Origin: Polydactylus sextarius
Lineage: Eukaryota > Chordata > Actinopteri > Polynemidae
Assembly: GCA_016801845.1 (NCBI GenBank)
Contig: CM028914.1
Span: forward strand, 743,501-807,500
Length of the DNA stretch: 64,000 nt
Direction of reading: 5' to 3'
Of this stretch, positions 1 to 13,460 are shown piece after piece (within the stretch, counting starts at the first letter, position 1; every line of letters begins with the position of its first letter). The notes below the pieces were generated by a model, which did no database searches, was not told where the DNA came from, and saw only the letters and a program-made list of their open reading frames with translations. The translations under genes and the position numbers were made by a program.

Positions 1-2253
1 CAACTAGAGGAGGAAAATAGGAAATTTACAATTTAATGTAGTTGAATGTTTTGAAACATCAACGTTGGACGTTTCTCCTGGTCGAGCTTTTGATTGGTTC
101 AGGTGATCGCTCATTAATTCTTTTGTTTTCATGCAGCCTGCATTAGTTGGACGTGTCATAAAGAGAAGCGATGAATGAGCAAGTGCACTTTAAAACCACA
201 CAGAGCTTCTAGTGCTCGTTCATACTCTCCATTTAAATTCAACACAAGTGGCTCACGCTGCTTGTACGACTGAGTATCTGAATATCTGAGGATCAAACCG
301 GATCTTTGTCGATGGATATTTGTTTTTAGACCAGAGGCTGACGTCACCAGTAACTTTACAGTTTCATGTGATTTAACTGTTGCAGGACATCGTCATTTTA
401 TCTGATGACATCATGAAAACAAAGCAGACTCATCACCTCATCATATCCGTTCACCTGAGCTGAGCTGAGTTATCACAGTGAGGAAGAGCTTTGGTTTATC
501 GGCGCATATGTTTTACTGTCCCTTAATCCCAGGGAGTGACTCACTGTCATGATGTAATGCTTAGCAATGGCACTTAGCTTCATGCCAGCAGCGCTGTGAT
601 TGGCCGCTTTTCTCAGGTGCCAAGCTGCCTCAGCCTTTGTGTGAAGAACAAAAAAATAAAATAAAATCCCAAAGAAACAACGTGTCTTTTGGGAGATGGG
701 AACAAAGCAGGATGTGCAGCATGTGCAGGATTCTGGGGCTTGTTTACTTTCTAAATTGGCGTCGTCAGCGAGCACATTCTTGAGGCGAATGTCGTCTGTG
801 GATCCACTGGGTTTTCAGACCAAAGTGCAAAGGTCCACAACGACTTCTTCCACTGTGCAGTGTTCACCAGACTCACCCAGGCTGCAGCGCCTGATCTATT
901 TAATATTCTGTGGATATTTCATCTTAAAGAAAATGTGATTATTATAAAAGATATAGAGGAGCTACATCCACACGGCTGTGGAGAGAAGAACCGATGAAGT
1001 CAGCTGGAAACATGAAAATATTAAATAATAACTTTATCACTTCTTCATTTGTGGAAAAATAAAAACACGTTGTTTGTGTTGGAGTGGAACCAGAGATGAT
1101 ACCTAGATACAGCCAGTCAAACCCAGCGTGGTTGTGTTCAGGTCTCTGAGGTGTGAGCTCTGCTATGGAAACGAGATGAAACACACAGACACGTTGCAGA
1201 GCTGCTGATCTGATGGCGGCTGCAGAAACTCTGAGCTGCTCGATCAACTGATGTCATATATCATCAAATTAACCGGCAGAATTCAACCAACAATCTAATA
1301 CGAGAGCAGTGTCTAAACAGAGCCCTGCTGGAAGGAAATTACACGTGAACATTGATGAGGTCACGCTAATGAAAATAAATGTGTTTTTGTGTCGGTCGGT
1401 AGCAGGTGGTTGCAGAGGAACATGGTGGAGGTGCTCACAGGGTGTGGCGGTTGCCATAACACAAACACAGTGAGCTTTAATATATTTAGCACCTGCAGGT
1501 TTAACACACGTCAGTGACTTTACACTGAAAATCTTCATGTATCTGTCGAGTGTAAACGTTTTGGACGATTTCACAAGGTTTTCAGGTGAAAATGAAAATA
1601 AATGAGTTTAGAATTGAATCTTAATTCTCGTCTCAGGTGTGAGACGGTTTAAAAATATCTGAGAACAGACTGACGAACTAAACAAAGGGATCATTAAACT
1701 GAGCAAATGTACTTTTTGACTTCATGTGAACAACGTGATGGTTTGGTGAAGCAGGTGCACAGACAGATGAAGTTTAAGAGAAACGGAGCGGCTCCCTCCT
1801 GTCTTGTCTTCATGATGACGCTGATTTCATCAGGACATTTGAAGACAATCACGTTGATTGGACTCAGCACAGCCTCCTCTCACAGCGGCGTCTCCATCAC
1901 GTGTTCACTGCCCGGCTGCTGCGTTTGATGAGATCAGGAGAGGTCTGTAATTTATTAGGCTTTCGCACTAACAGCATTGTGGACGAGCCACTCGTGAAGA
2001 AAAGCCCCAGGAGTGTTAGAGTGTGAGCGGGAGGCAGACAAAGGCTGGAGGGTGGAGGATGGGAGGGGTGAGGGGTGGTGCCGGGTTGGTCACTTCAGCC
2101 TCTGGATTCATTGTTTCCTTTCGTGTCACTGGAGCTTCTGTTTCTGTAATAAAACTTGTTAATATAAGTGACGGTGTTTATCTTCAGTTTGACTTGAAGA
2201 TGACGGACAGTTCTCATGTTGCAGATTCAGGACGTTGCTTTAAATTCCTGCTC
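1..2253. other. Gene-free AT-rich DNA
   Basis: I see no gene here. Both strands hold only short open frames without recognisable domains, and no paired acceptor and donor splice motifs of good quality. The sequence is mixed-complexity, AT-rich vertebrate-type DNA without a simple repeat of note. It could be intron or intergenic; nothing in it distinguishes the two. Confidence 0.6.
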
Positions 2254-2268
2254 TTTTTTTTTTTTTTT
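2254..2268. repeat. T homopolymer, 15 nt
   Basis: An uninterrupted run of 15 T follows a CT-rich lead-in. It is a simple-sequence tract with no retroposon body recognisable on either side. Confidence 0.9.
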
Positions 2269-4959
2269 ACTGTGATTGTTACTAAATTAAATAAAAAGCT
2301 TCTGAACGACACGATTCAAACCTCAGATGTGATGAAAAAACATCTTGCCTTGAACGTTGAGCCACGTGTGAAGTTTGTTTTTCTTGTTTTTCTTCACAAC
2401 ATCACGTCTAAAAATAAGACGAAGCTCTGACGCGGCTCCGCTGGAACAGCAGCTCATGTATAGTGCCCTGATTATGTCTGGAATGAATGGCCGCTCCGCT
2501 GACTGACAGCTGTCTCATTTTATCTGCAACGCTGCTGCTGCAGAAACTGCAAACTTCTCTAACTGTGTAATTATTTTACACAAATGAAGCCTGAGCAGGA
2601 AAATAGAAGCTAAAAGACTTTTTGTGTTCCCGTTGTTGGACAACAGAAGTGGTTGTGTTGATGATACTGTGAATGTTGACAGGTGATAAAGAAATGCTCT
2701 TAGTTTTTTTTGGCACAGTGATTTTATAGTTTCTCTTCCTTATTCCTGGCAGCTTGCAGTGTTTGTGCAGCTTGGCTTACTGCAAATGCTCAACATTTAA
2801 ATGTAAATCCTCAGCATATGAAATCAGAAATACTGCAAATCTGCAGCCTTCACTTGTTGCCTCAGGTTTCATTGCATTTTGGCCAGAACTGCGTTTTTTT
2901 TTTTTTTTTTTTGAAAATCGGTGAATCAATAAACTTCCCACTAAGCTCTCTGAAGTCCTTTAAATATTTAATCTAATGCTAGCAGCATCTACATTCAACC
3001 TCAACCAACCAACACGACCGGAGCAGAGACATGAAGATCCTCGTCATGGTTGAAATGAGGAAGAATTTCTGAAAATATTTTGATTGATCAGAAGTTTAAA
3101 ATAAGAGAAACTAGATGAAGTTACATCAGACGTCTCCTGACGCTGTTTTTGTTGGTTTCATTCCTTTGTTTCTCTCCTGACAGACTGGGAGGTGACTATC
3201 AAGTGAAGAGCGTTTCTGTGTCCGAACACCAGAAGGATAAAATATGTTTACATTGCAGGAACAAAAGGACCGTGTCATGCTGCATATGACGGATACTGGC
3301 TCGCAGCGCAGGCGTCCAGATGGGCCGAGCTCAGACGATTCAGCGCGAGGGTCGAGGGCTCAGCCTTTTTACCGCGGCCAGCTCAGGCCTCAGAGACCGA
3401 GCAGCCCAAAGGCTCCGGCTCAAAGACTCATAATGTGCATGCTTGGCATGCTTCAGTGGCGCTCTCACCTCAATGACACTGAGTCTGAGCAGCCACAGTC
3501 TGTAGTCTGTATATAACTGAGAGTCCCAGTTTCATGTGTTTGTTTTATGAAAACATCTGATTTTTTTATTAATAATCTGCTTTAAGTTGCAAAGACAAAA
3601 ACACAGAAAGTAGAAAACACTGATGTTCAAATTGGTTGGATTTTTAAAAATATATATATTTTTTAATGATTTTTATTTGAACAATCCAATATCTCTACTG
3701 TTTTCAGTGAAGATTCACAGCTGTGTTGAATTTTACATCATGTAGTCTCAGTAGTTAGTTCCTCTACAGCGAGTACAACATGTGAAGTGGAAACTGAGTC
3801 ATTACAGCCTCAACAAAAGGATATTTTCAGTTGAAAAAAGGAAACTAGCTGTGTTAGCCTCCCTGAAAAACCTGACATGAATGTGGTCACGTGACCCAGG
3901 TCGTCTACAGATCATGTCTAAGATCCGTCTCGGATGTGATGTGAGGTGAGGAGGTGAAGTCGAGTGAACAGTTTGTGGATTGTACTTTATTCGGCGTGTC
4001 CCTGGTGGGGAGCTAACGCTAGCTAACAGCTGTCTGTAGATATCAGCTCTTGTCAACACAAACAGAGCAGATGAATTATAGAGCAGACTGTCAGTTTCTG
4101 TCCTGTCTGTGCTCATTACGCTGGATGTCTGTACTTACATGACGCTTCTGACACTGACACTCAGTGCAAAACTGTGCAGGTTGCATGTTTTCATAAATAT
4201 AAAAAATGATGATACTGTTACTGTTACAACACGAGGACTCAGAAAGATAAACGCATCATGTTTTAAAGGAAGTAAACCTTTTCTTTTATAATTCAGACAT
4301 AGTGTCCAGTCTGTGATAAAACCAGACTGGAGTGGACTTCAGATGTGAAGTGTTTCTGCAGTGAAACGGTGGATAATGATGTTTTAGTGGTAGTGGAGGA
4401 GTAAATGTAGTGAAATAGTTTTATCATTAGCAGGTAGAGCTCTCTGGGTTTTAATCCTCAGATTCACGATACAAAGAGATTTAGTGAAGCAGACGCAGGT
4501 CGGTTTAAAAATAACTTTGTGTTTCTGCCTAATTTAAAACTTCCTTCCACTAGGTGGTAAATAGTGTGATTAAACAAGGTGGGGTTTTTTCCTGTGTAAA
4601 TCAGGCACAAGGAGCTTTTATAATGATTATAATAAACCCACCTTTCATTTTTGTGCTGTCTGGCTGACGCTCCCAAAAATACATATTCATTATTTCTGCG
4701 GCTCAACTTAATCCCCCGAGAAATCCCTGAGAAATATGTAATGAATGAGAAATAAGTTTCATATTTTCTACATTACAGCAGACGCGCTGGGATCACAGAG
4801 TCTCAGTGAACATCGAGCGGTTCTTCGTTCCATATGTATCTTATATGTACAGTGAAGCTGCTGTGGTATTGTTTTGTATCAGTGGAATAACAATGATTTA
4901 TCTCTTAGTTGTCGTATCATTATTCAGCATCACTGTGACTAGTGAGCCTTAGGTAGATC
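2269..4959. other. Gene-free DNA with one GC-richer patch
   Basis: No gene is recognisable. A GC-richer patch at about 3,290-3,440 contains several CpGs and two GCATGC hexamers (3,437-3,442 and 3,446-3,451), but no exon-like boundaries. A short inverted repeat at 2,405-2,421 (arms CGTCT and AGACG) encloses CTAAAAATAA, which fits the MEF2 consensus YTAWWWWTAR. In AT-rich DNA such a match is expected by chance. Confidence 0.5.
2894..2934 (-). repeat. Poly(T) with flank shared with 21,094-21,141
   Basis: A 19-nt T run (2,894-2,912) is followed by GAAAAT and then GTGAATCAATAAA. The same arrangement occurs at 21,094-21,141. Read on the minus strand, both are a shared sequence ending in poly(A), as expected for 3' ends of a poly(A)-tailed retroposon. 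The shared part outside the T run is only about 20 nt, so family membership is uncertain. Confidence 0.4.
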
Positions 4960-4989
4960 ACTTATCAGTGTCTGACCCGTTGTCAGCAT

Positions 4990-6090
4990 GAAAGAGCAGC
5001 TCTAAATGCCATATCATGCTCCCATTTTCCACTTTGTTTGGCTGAAATGTTTTTCTGCATCTCAGAGAGAGAGCAGCACACCCGCTTATTGGCTGCTAAC
5101 ACAGTGAGAGCCCACTGTTGTTTCTGACTGTGCTTCATTCAGTACATCACTTCGTTTGCCTCCCTGTGCCACACAAACCTCCTGGGGCTTTGTTGACTCC
5201 CACTTCCTTCGGTGCAGCCCTGAAGTAGCAGAGCAGAGAGGAGAGTCATCATTAATCACCGTGTCACATTTTCATGTAGTAATGTGTAAGTGAAACGACT
5301 CTGGCCTCCCTGACAGGAGGTACGGGGAGGATCATTTCCATGGGAAACAGAGAAGAGAAAATAAAGGAACAATGAAAACGTGGAGATGGTCGTGGTGAGA
5401 ATGACCTGGTTGTTCGTCCTCAGATGCTTGACACTGGCTTTGGATACAGTGTTAGCTGACATGGCCAGATTCCCAAGGACAGAGCCCTTTTACAGAAGCT
5501 TTTGCTCATTAGAGAGCACATCTCACATTGTTTATAGACTTTAATGAGCTTCACTGCAACTGAGGCTAGAAAAACAAAGATGTGAAAATAGGGACTTGCA
5601 TTCAGAGATGCAGCATGTCCAGTGGTCCAGCACAGGAAGAGAAATTGCCTGGTAGCTGCTGCTTCGTCTGTGAACAGAGCACACTTCCTTGTGCACTCGA
5701 GGATGTCTGCCCCCCATCCCCTCTTTTGCTTTTTTCCATCCATGTTTTTCACCCTTGTGTCTCTCTCATTACTGCTATTGCAGGGAACAATCTCTGGGCA
5801 CCATTTTGCTGAGGACATTGAGGAGCTTAATTAGTTCATTCACGGATATGGCTCGGCTTACTAGCCCAATGGCTTTGGTGCCTCTGGAGGGCCTTAAATG
5901 CCAGCTCCCTCTTGCAGAAAGATGTCAAACTGTAGAGAATATAAAATACCTGTCAGGTTAATAAGGGAGAACCCCAGCAATCCTCCTGCATTTATTTATA
6001 ACATTGGCACCTTTGAAGGACTCGTGTGATAGTTACTTAGCGCTGAAGTGGCAGAACAAAGACGGAAATAACATGTGATTCATAACTGCC
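4990..6090. promoter_or_regulatory. Candidate conserved non-coding block
   Basis: About 1.1 kb of high-complexity sequence without simple repeats. It contains a homeodomain-type word TTAATTAG (5,828-5,834) and a long even-composition stretch at 5,840-6,070. Open frames on both strands overlap at 5,420-5,960 but none carries a recognisable domain. Blocks of this texture in fish introns and gene deserts are often conserved enhancers. That is a visual impression, not an alignment result. Confidence 0.25.
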
Positions 6091-7538
6091 CTTTTGGTCC
6101 AATCTGTTTTATTGCTTCTGTCCCAGGTTTTGATTTGTTTGTACAAAACAAGACTAAACTGCATAAAGAGGAAGCTACCAGAGCATGAAGCTAAAAAAAT
6201 GAGGTTCAGTGCTGCAGAACATTGATTAGTTTAATGAAATCTCCTCTAAAACTAATAAAGCTGAAGTTGTGTTCTTCCTGAGGTCATTTACCATGTGGTG
6301 ACGTTATATGTTGTTCACATTATACTCTTATATTTTTATTTATTCATCCTCAAGATGAGAAAAGGAACAGTGAATTTGATGTTAAGAGCTGTGTCACCCC
6401 AGTGGAATATTATTTCTCTTTTTTAAATTGAAGTCTTGAAAGGAACAAGAAGCCATTTTGACAAACAAACAACCTGCTGATGTATTTTCTGAGCTGCTTT
6501 CTGCTTCTTGACAAAAAAGACAGAAAAACATATCTGTTAGCAGGGTTCTTGGTGAGACTTTTAAACTAAATGAACTGCAGCTGATAATGTGATATGAAAT
6601 TACACCTCCTATAACGTGGTATGTATTGATTGATCAGAGGGTTAGCTCAGTCTCCAGAGATGGGAAAATGATCTAATAAAACTCAATAACAGGTGGGTTC
6701 TCCTTTAAGGGAGGTGCAGTTATGTAATTCTTTGCATCCTGTCTTCACAATTTCAAAGACATCTGAACTCTCATTAAGGAGATGGTTCTCACAAAATGGA
6801 TGCACAGGAGCGGTGCAGAGTGCTCCGACTGAAATGGGAAAATCAAATTTGGAGGCTTGTGCTGTTTGCAGTGCTTCCTGTAACACTATCCTGTTTGTGG
6901 AATGGGGGGTATTCCTGAAATGACATTCAGTTTCTGGGCAACAGAGCAGCAGCTGTGCATATCTTTGTATCCAGGGGGGGTGCGGTGTGATAAAAGCCCA
7001 TTGATGCAGCTGTGTTTGAACAGGGAGATTGCAGTTCGATCAGCAGCTCGAGGAACTCTCCATCCAACAACGTGTAGAGAAAGAACTTCATCAGATTCCT
7101 GCGGAGAGTTTTTTAAGATGAAGGAGCTCCTCGCTGCAATATAGTCAGACACCAGAGTCGACCAGAGAGTCTTGAATGAATGAAAGTTTTATGTTGTGTT
7201 CACTCTGGGGTCTAAAATAAGACAGAAATGTTGGGTGCCATCATGGGATATCTTTTAAGTGCAACACCAGACTGGCTGCCATAGAGACTCAGAAAGATTG
7301 TCTCCTGCACTTGATCCAACTCAAACAACATTCAATGAAAAACATGTGGAAATGTAAATTTCCTGTTGATGTAAAACCTTTTGATGGATGATGCAAACCT
7401 CCAGTCCTCAAGTATGCTCAACAGCAGAGTGTCTCTGTGGTTTGTGTGCAGGTTATACACATAAATTCATAAATATATTGTTCATTTGTAGCAGAGTTTG
7501 CTCAGCTCTAACAACATATTGGATTTTGGGTTCAGGTG
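6091..7538. other. Gene-free DNA, partly enhancer-like
   Basis: No gene is recognisable. The part from about 6,690 to 7,150 is GC-richer and of high complexity, with overlapping short open frames on both strands, so it may hold a further non-coding conserved element. The rest (6,091-6,690 and 7,150-7,538) shows nothing distinctive. Confidence 0.4.
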
Positions 7539-7555
7539 TTTTTTTTTTTTTTTTT
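7539..7555. repeat. T homopolymer, 17 nt
   Basis: An uninterrupted run of 17 T. The following sequence carries a small duplication of CTTCAGG (about 7,564-7,576). Confidence 0.9.
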
Positions 7556-7639
7556 GCATAAAGCTTCAGGCTTCAGGCCATGTAGCGAAAGGGAGAGTGT
7601 ATCCAATGTGTTGCATTACCCTGGTGAACTAAAAGGTCG

Positions 7640-8210
7640 GTTATGAATGAAATCAAAAATGGATTGAGGGGGCGAGGTTTCAGATTTCATAGTAGCAGCC
7701 GAGTTGAGCAGGATTTGATGTATTTGCCATTGGACATGGACCAGGTTCAGTCTCAGTTATTGGTCCATGAAGCTCGAGTTGAGCAGGTTTGTAACCAGAA
7801 AAGTTTGAAGCTAACATGTTATTGAAATGTGCCTCCAACCGATGGACCACATATTGCAGCAGTGAAGGTGATGGTTTCTGGAAATGTATAATAAAGTACA
7901 ACTTGACAGTCATTAGTCAGTTGGTGACGCTCTTCCTGCTGAAGCATAGAGGAGTGGAGGTGGAGTATAACGGAGCCACTCTCCACTGGTGTGGCCTCAT
8001 TAATCACTGTCCTCTCTCTCCATGGGTGGAGGGGATCCTTTGTCTGCGCTCGGAGCCTTCTGTGTCGGATTTGATGCAGTGCTCCGATGCTGTAGCCTCC
8101 ATCTCAGCTGGTGTCCAGGAAAGGTGCCTGAACAGGAGAGTATGCTAGCAGACATTAGCGTTTTTGTTCCCCGGTACGAATTCTCATCAAAGTCTGAAAT
8201 AAGACTTCAT
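7640..8210. other. High-complexity block with local direct and inverted repeats
   Basis: The 13-mer CGAGTTGAGCAGG occurs at 7,700-7,712 and 7,775-7,787. Between the copies lies an inverted repeat, CATGGACCA (7,735-7,743) and TGGTCCATG (7,761-7,769), a 9-bp perfect stem with a 17-nt loop. The stem is too short for a microRNA precursor. Open frames of 60-110 codons overlap on both strands without recognisable domains. It may be a non-coding conserved element; the function is unknown. Confidence 0.3.
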
Positions 8211-11200
8211 TAACAACATGAATTTCTGCCACATCAGCTGGTTGATGGCTCTTATCACAGTCTCTTCTCTGAATGCTACGAGCCGCCGTCCTGTGTTTCC
8301 CTATTGTCTGACGAGAGCTGCTTAGACCAACATTTCAGGGTTGAAAGATTGTTCCATCTTTATCCAGACTGCTGACAAGTTTCTCATTTCTCAAGCAGAG
8401 ATTTTCATAATGAAACAAAGTGAGCAAGAAAAGAAAAAAAAAACAAACTGCAACACGAATTTCATCATCATTTTATGAAGCAAAAATGTCTTTTTGAGGG
8501 AGAATAATTTAATGAGAGATAGAGACACGAGATTTGTCTGTGAAACTTTTTTTTTTTTTTTGCAGATGCAGAGTTTAGAGAAGATGTATGAAGTTAATGT
8601 CACAGCTTCACAGTTCTGAACAAAAGTCCAACTAAGACAGATGCTTTTCTGGTTTAAAATGGTTTTAAAATGTACTTTGGTTCGAGAAAAGACTGATTGT
8701 AGCAGCAAAGGAGTTTAGTGTGGAAACAGGAATCGCACCGTTAGGCAGTTGATCTTCCATAGAGTTGTAATAGGTTCCTCAGTGGTTCAGACACTGTTAT
8801 TGATCTGTTATTATATTGGAAGTGTGTGGAAGTTGAAGACAGATCACATTTGTCCAAGTATCTGCCATATTTTATTATTTTATCAAGTGAATTTCTAGTT
8901 GATGAAAAGTTTTGGACAAAAAGAAAATGGCAACAAGCATTTCCAACAACACAACAGATAATTGGTATTGATCAACAGTCCCATTAACCCCTTGTAGGTC
9001 AATTAGACACATTTTAGGTTAAAGACTCCTTTCAGTCAGTTACTGTCTTAGGAAGTTAGATCAGTGAATATAAAGTCATTTTTAATATAAAATAACATTT
9101 TCAAACGTGTCCAACTCAAAACTATCCTGCTGTGCATCAATAAACTCAATAACCTTAATGACTGCAGTTGACTAAAGGGAACAATTCAACAGTGAGAGAA
9201 AGTCGACTGCTCTCAGGTGAATCGAGGCTGAATCTGCTGAATTTCACTTCACTGTTGAGACTTTGGGTTTTTCGGCAGAGTTGAGCATCAGATTAACTAC
9301 CAGCAAAGATCCAACACTTTTCACCTGCTCCAGCTCTGACACTGAGGTTGTGTTTGTTCCAAGTGAGTCCTTTTGATGTCAAAGTGTGATTGCTTTGAGG
9401 TTTGGATCCACGGACCAGCTGGGAAAACCTTGGTGGGCAATGTCAATGAGCAGCTCTCTTCCCTGTCTTCCTCTACAATCACTGTGGAAAGCAGGAGACA
9501 GTGTTGGTTGTGGGTGGATCCCTGGTGAATGTGAGAAAAATTTTCAGCTTCTCTTTGATTACAACACTTCAGGTTAGCAAACAGATGTATATTTACACAA
9601 CCAGCAGTAATATTAGTTAATCTGTTCATCCGTTGAGCGTCTGGTTATTTTTCCTTCTCATTATCAATATTTTTTTTTCTATAAACAACTGAAAATGTGT
9701 CATCAGCTCCTGGTTCATCTGTCATGTAACATATGGTGGATTTACAGTGGGAATATGATAATTCTCTCTGGGTTTTTCACTATGAGCAACACGTTCAGTC
9801 ATTCGATCCATGGAAAGCATTGATTAGTCAAGCCTTAAAAATGGCCTCTGAACATCTGTAACCCTAAACCTTCAGCTCGTCGCCCTGTGAACCTCCAACA
9901 GCAGACACACCCACACCACGTCTACTGATCATTACATCAACAAATAACCTTCAGCATTTAAAGAGACAGACTGTCTTCCAGTTTAACACAAACATGATTG
10001 TGATATTAGCAGATGCTGTAATGTCTTGAGTGAAAATATGGTTTGATGACAGTGTGATTAGTGAAAGTGAAGCAGGCAGCAGATAAATAGACAAGTTTCC
10101 CCTCCATTAGATTTTGGGAGGCAACAGCACTGATCATGCTGTCGCCAATGATCACACAACCCATAAACAAAACCCAATTAGAGACGTGGAAAAACAGTAT
10201 GAGCGGCGGGGAGGGGCACGGCGGGGGGGCTGATGTAGTGGGCGGGGCCGAGTCCTATAGGACCTGCTGGGCTCCAGAGACGCCACAGATGTGACAGAGT
10301 CTGGACGACGTCTGGAACATAATGTAATTCTGATGAATTAATAATCTTGGAGAAAATGTCATGAGTAATGAGGAGCAATGGTTGGTTTGTGTTGAAAGTG
10401 GAGCCGTGCCGAGTGAGGATGGACTCCCCCCACCCCCCAACCTCCCATGACTGCTGGTGGCAGGAGGTGAGGCGCCAGATTGACATGCGATGTGATCCCA
10501 GAAGTCCCTCAGCAGACAGGGTGAAGTAAAGGGAATCCCTGGGGTGGAGCTGGGGAGCTCCTGGGGGTGTGTATCTGTGTGTGTGTGTGTGTGTTTTGGA
10601 GCAGTGGGGGTTGGGCTCAGAGGGGTTGAGGTGGCTGAGTCTTCTGCTTGGTTTCACCTGAAACAATGAGGCAGCCTGGCAGATTTGTGCCAGAGGGAGG
10701 CTAAAGGTGACAATGAGCTGAGGGACTGAAAACACTGCAAACCACGTAACACAACCAAATCTACACAAGTTTCACACGTTGTTTATTCTTAAAATGCATT
10801 AATCGATGTTTTCTCTCTCTAGAGAGCAGAAAACCATGAAAACAAGGCGATGAACACACAGGCCTCACACTTCAAGTTGGAACAACAAACAGCAATCATT
10901 TGCGCTCAGTTGTCACAGACCAACAGTATCTTTTCTTCAGAGTTGAACTCTGAAGACGCAGATCTTATTAAAAATCATCTGATGTGAAGATGATGATGTA
11001 GAAACATGATCATTGGTTAGATTGATTAGATGTTTGTGCTGAAAAAGGGTAAAAACGGTTCTTTATTTACATTTTCACTCAGATTTTCACCGTTTATTTT
11101 GGGTGAAATGACTTAAATCTTATTTGAATTATTTCCACAACAACCAGTGAAACATCAAACAGTCTGAATATCGGTTATATTTTCTATTGTACAGATGTTT

Positions 11201-13195
11201 TAGTGACAGAAGTTATTTATCCGACGTGTCGTAGATTAAAAGTATCAGACTTTCATCCTCTTTCTTTCAGTCCTTCTTTCTTCCCTCCTCCTCTCTAAGC
11301 AGCCCAGTCTCATGGCTTCCCCTCTTCCTTTATGACGGTGTGGTTCCCAGTGGCCGCGGTCCGTCATGGTTCCTCCATGCTTCATTTCTTCATTAGAGGT
11401 TCTGAGCATTTCGAATAATAGATTTCTACTATCAGGGATCCCATGCTGCTCTGGAAGGATGGAAAGTCTAGACAGTTCAGAAGAAGTCTCACAGTTCACC
11501 TTCACACTGCAGCGTGTCGACTGCTGTGAGGGCGAGAATCTCATCTGTGTCGGTGGCGATGGAGCTCACTGTGATGTGAGTCTATGAGGATGATGGTTCA
11601 TCCATCTCTGTCACAGCCTCATCAGTTCTGATGGACATGGAGGTCAACCGAGTCCTAACGCACGTCAGGTCAGACTCACTCGATACTTCTGTTTTTTTTG
11701 GGGGGTAAAATTACCAAGTTGTTCATATCTTTAGCATTCACTTTCTGTCCTCTGTGTTGTTGTCTGTTTACCAGAGTTAATCGACACAATAAGCTTGATA
11801 AAACAGGGTGTGGTGCTTGTTTCCCAAGAGCTCAGACTCATCCACTGAGACCTGAGTTACTGGTTGAATTTGTACCGTTGAATCTTTGCGTGTTCTAGTT
11901 TCTTTGTTTAAATGAGACACACTAATGCAGATGGTGAAGCTGATTTTCTCCTGTTGCTCAACAGCATCTGGAAAAAGTGATGCTTTGTAATCTATTGTAG
12001 AAGAGTGTGGTCGAAATGTGTAATTTAACTAACATTGCTTGACTCTCGACTCGCTGTGATAAATGATTTTGTGCCTCAGTGTAACAAACACACACATTTA
12101 ATCCTGTGACGACTCATGAGTCGTAGGAGAGAAGTTGGTTCTGATCTTCATAGTTTGTTCATTACACCAACCGATGATAGTATCACTTTACGTTTGAAAC
12201 ACATCAGTCCTGTGATGGTTTTTGAAAAACTGCCAGGTTTATAAATCTTACTTGGAAAAAAATATTCCTCAGACTGTCTGTTTTAAACATCAGTTACTGA
12301 CTTCAACTTTGTCCCACTGTTCGGTCTTTAAGTATTTAGACAGTGACATGATTTTTGTTTCCTTTTCTTCTCTATATGATCGTAGTGTATTTGAAACTAA
12401 GCCAGTATGTGACTGTGGTATAGACTTACAGCTTTCACTCAAGGGATGTAATAAACACAGTGTATTTTCAGCGTGACCAGATGTAGTGTATTTGGTTGTG
12501 CCAGGTGTTTGGAGTCCCCAGGCAGATGTGCTTGCACAGTAGTTCTCATTATCTACAGCAAAAGAGAGGCATAATTTAACCTCCTCTACTCTCCATTTAA
12601 ACACAACGCACAGCAGCTCCTGTTTACTTTGCAATTGGATGGACCGAATTCACTGATACAATCCAGTTTCTTCCTGAGTGATGTTAAGTATCTGAGGCCT
12701 TCAGAGTCTCGTGTGGACCGTCAGACCTGCTTACGGTAATTGCTTGTTCTCCAAACATCCACTCTCCACTTTTTATCTGCAGAAGCAAACTATGGGCATA
12801 TACTTCTGGTGACACAGTCCAGTGACCCTAAAAAGGATAATATTTGCACTACATCCCATCAAAAATGCATTTAGAGAAAAGCCAGAGTCTCTTAACAGAA
12901 ATGCATAAAAGCAGATGTGACCCCCATTTTTCACAATGTGGAGGGAAAGTATGGAAATGTTGGCAAACTTTCTGAAAAGACAGACCTTATTTTCCTCATC
13001 AGCACAGCAGATAATAAAATCCATGCAAATGTGTTGCTGGTTCTATATGTCTGTTTAGTCTGTGTGCCCTGTCACATTATTAATTCAAACAGGATCAGAG
13101 CCAAAAGTGACAGAAATTAGAGATTGGTAACTAAAGCCAAAACTCTGTCTGAGGACACGATGTACCGGTGTGAAGGGATATTTATGTAAGAACTA
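8211..13195. other. Long gene-free interval
   Basis: No gene is recognisable over about 5 kb. The interval includes a T15 run (8,547-8,561) and a GT tract (10,576-10,594). A GC-rich patch at 10,190-10,560 hosts the longest open frame of the window (minus strand, 10,178-10,768). That frame begins at TTG, not ATG, runs through the GT tract and has no domain, so it is not called a gene. C-rich sequence at 10,427-10,467 ends in AG then GTGAGG, a weak splice-like composite. Confidence 0.5.
10576..10594. repeat. (TG)n microsatellite
   Basis: A short perfect dinucleotide tract of about 9 units inside a GC-rich patch. On the minus strand it supplies the alternating Thr-His stretch of a chance open frame. 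Confidence 0.85.
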
Positions 13196-13199
13196 TACA

Positions 13200-13460
13200 A
13201 ACACATAGAGCTGGAATTAAAAAAATATCACTTAGTGAAATTTGCCTCCTCTGTTTGCATAACTGTCAGGAGTTGTAACAGGAGATAAGGGTTTCAGTTG
13301 GCGGTCGTTGCCATATGAATATGGGAATGAAGAGTATGTGCTGGGAATGTGGAGTCAATGTGGAAGTGAAGGGGGCGTGAATGTGTCAGTTGCAGTGACG
13401 GGGGGTTCAGTTTCACTGAGGAATGTGCTGTTGGTATATTTATGTTGTCGGTGAGTTCAA
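13200..13460. promoter_or_regulatory. Candidate enhancer with three GGAATG words
   Basis: Within about 100 bp the plus strand carries GGAATG three times (13,324-13,329, 13,344-13,349 and 13,420-13,425). GGAATG is the core of TEAD-family sites. CCATAT and ATATGG form a 14-bp inverted repeat at 13,311-13,324. The block is unusually G-rich on one strand compared with its surroundings. The regulatory role is inference; the motif cluster is what is seen. Confidence 0.25.

Noticed and set aside
7735..7769. 9-bp stem inverted repeat as a microRNA hairpin
   Set aside because: The stem does not extend beyond 9 bp, whereas precursors need about 25-30 bp. Several such stems are expected by chance in 64 kb.
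10178..10768. Longest open frame, 196 codons on minus
   Set aside because: It begins at TTG, passes through a GT microsatellite, has no domain and lies in GC-rich sequence where stops are rare. No splice motifs support it.
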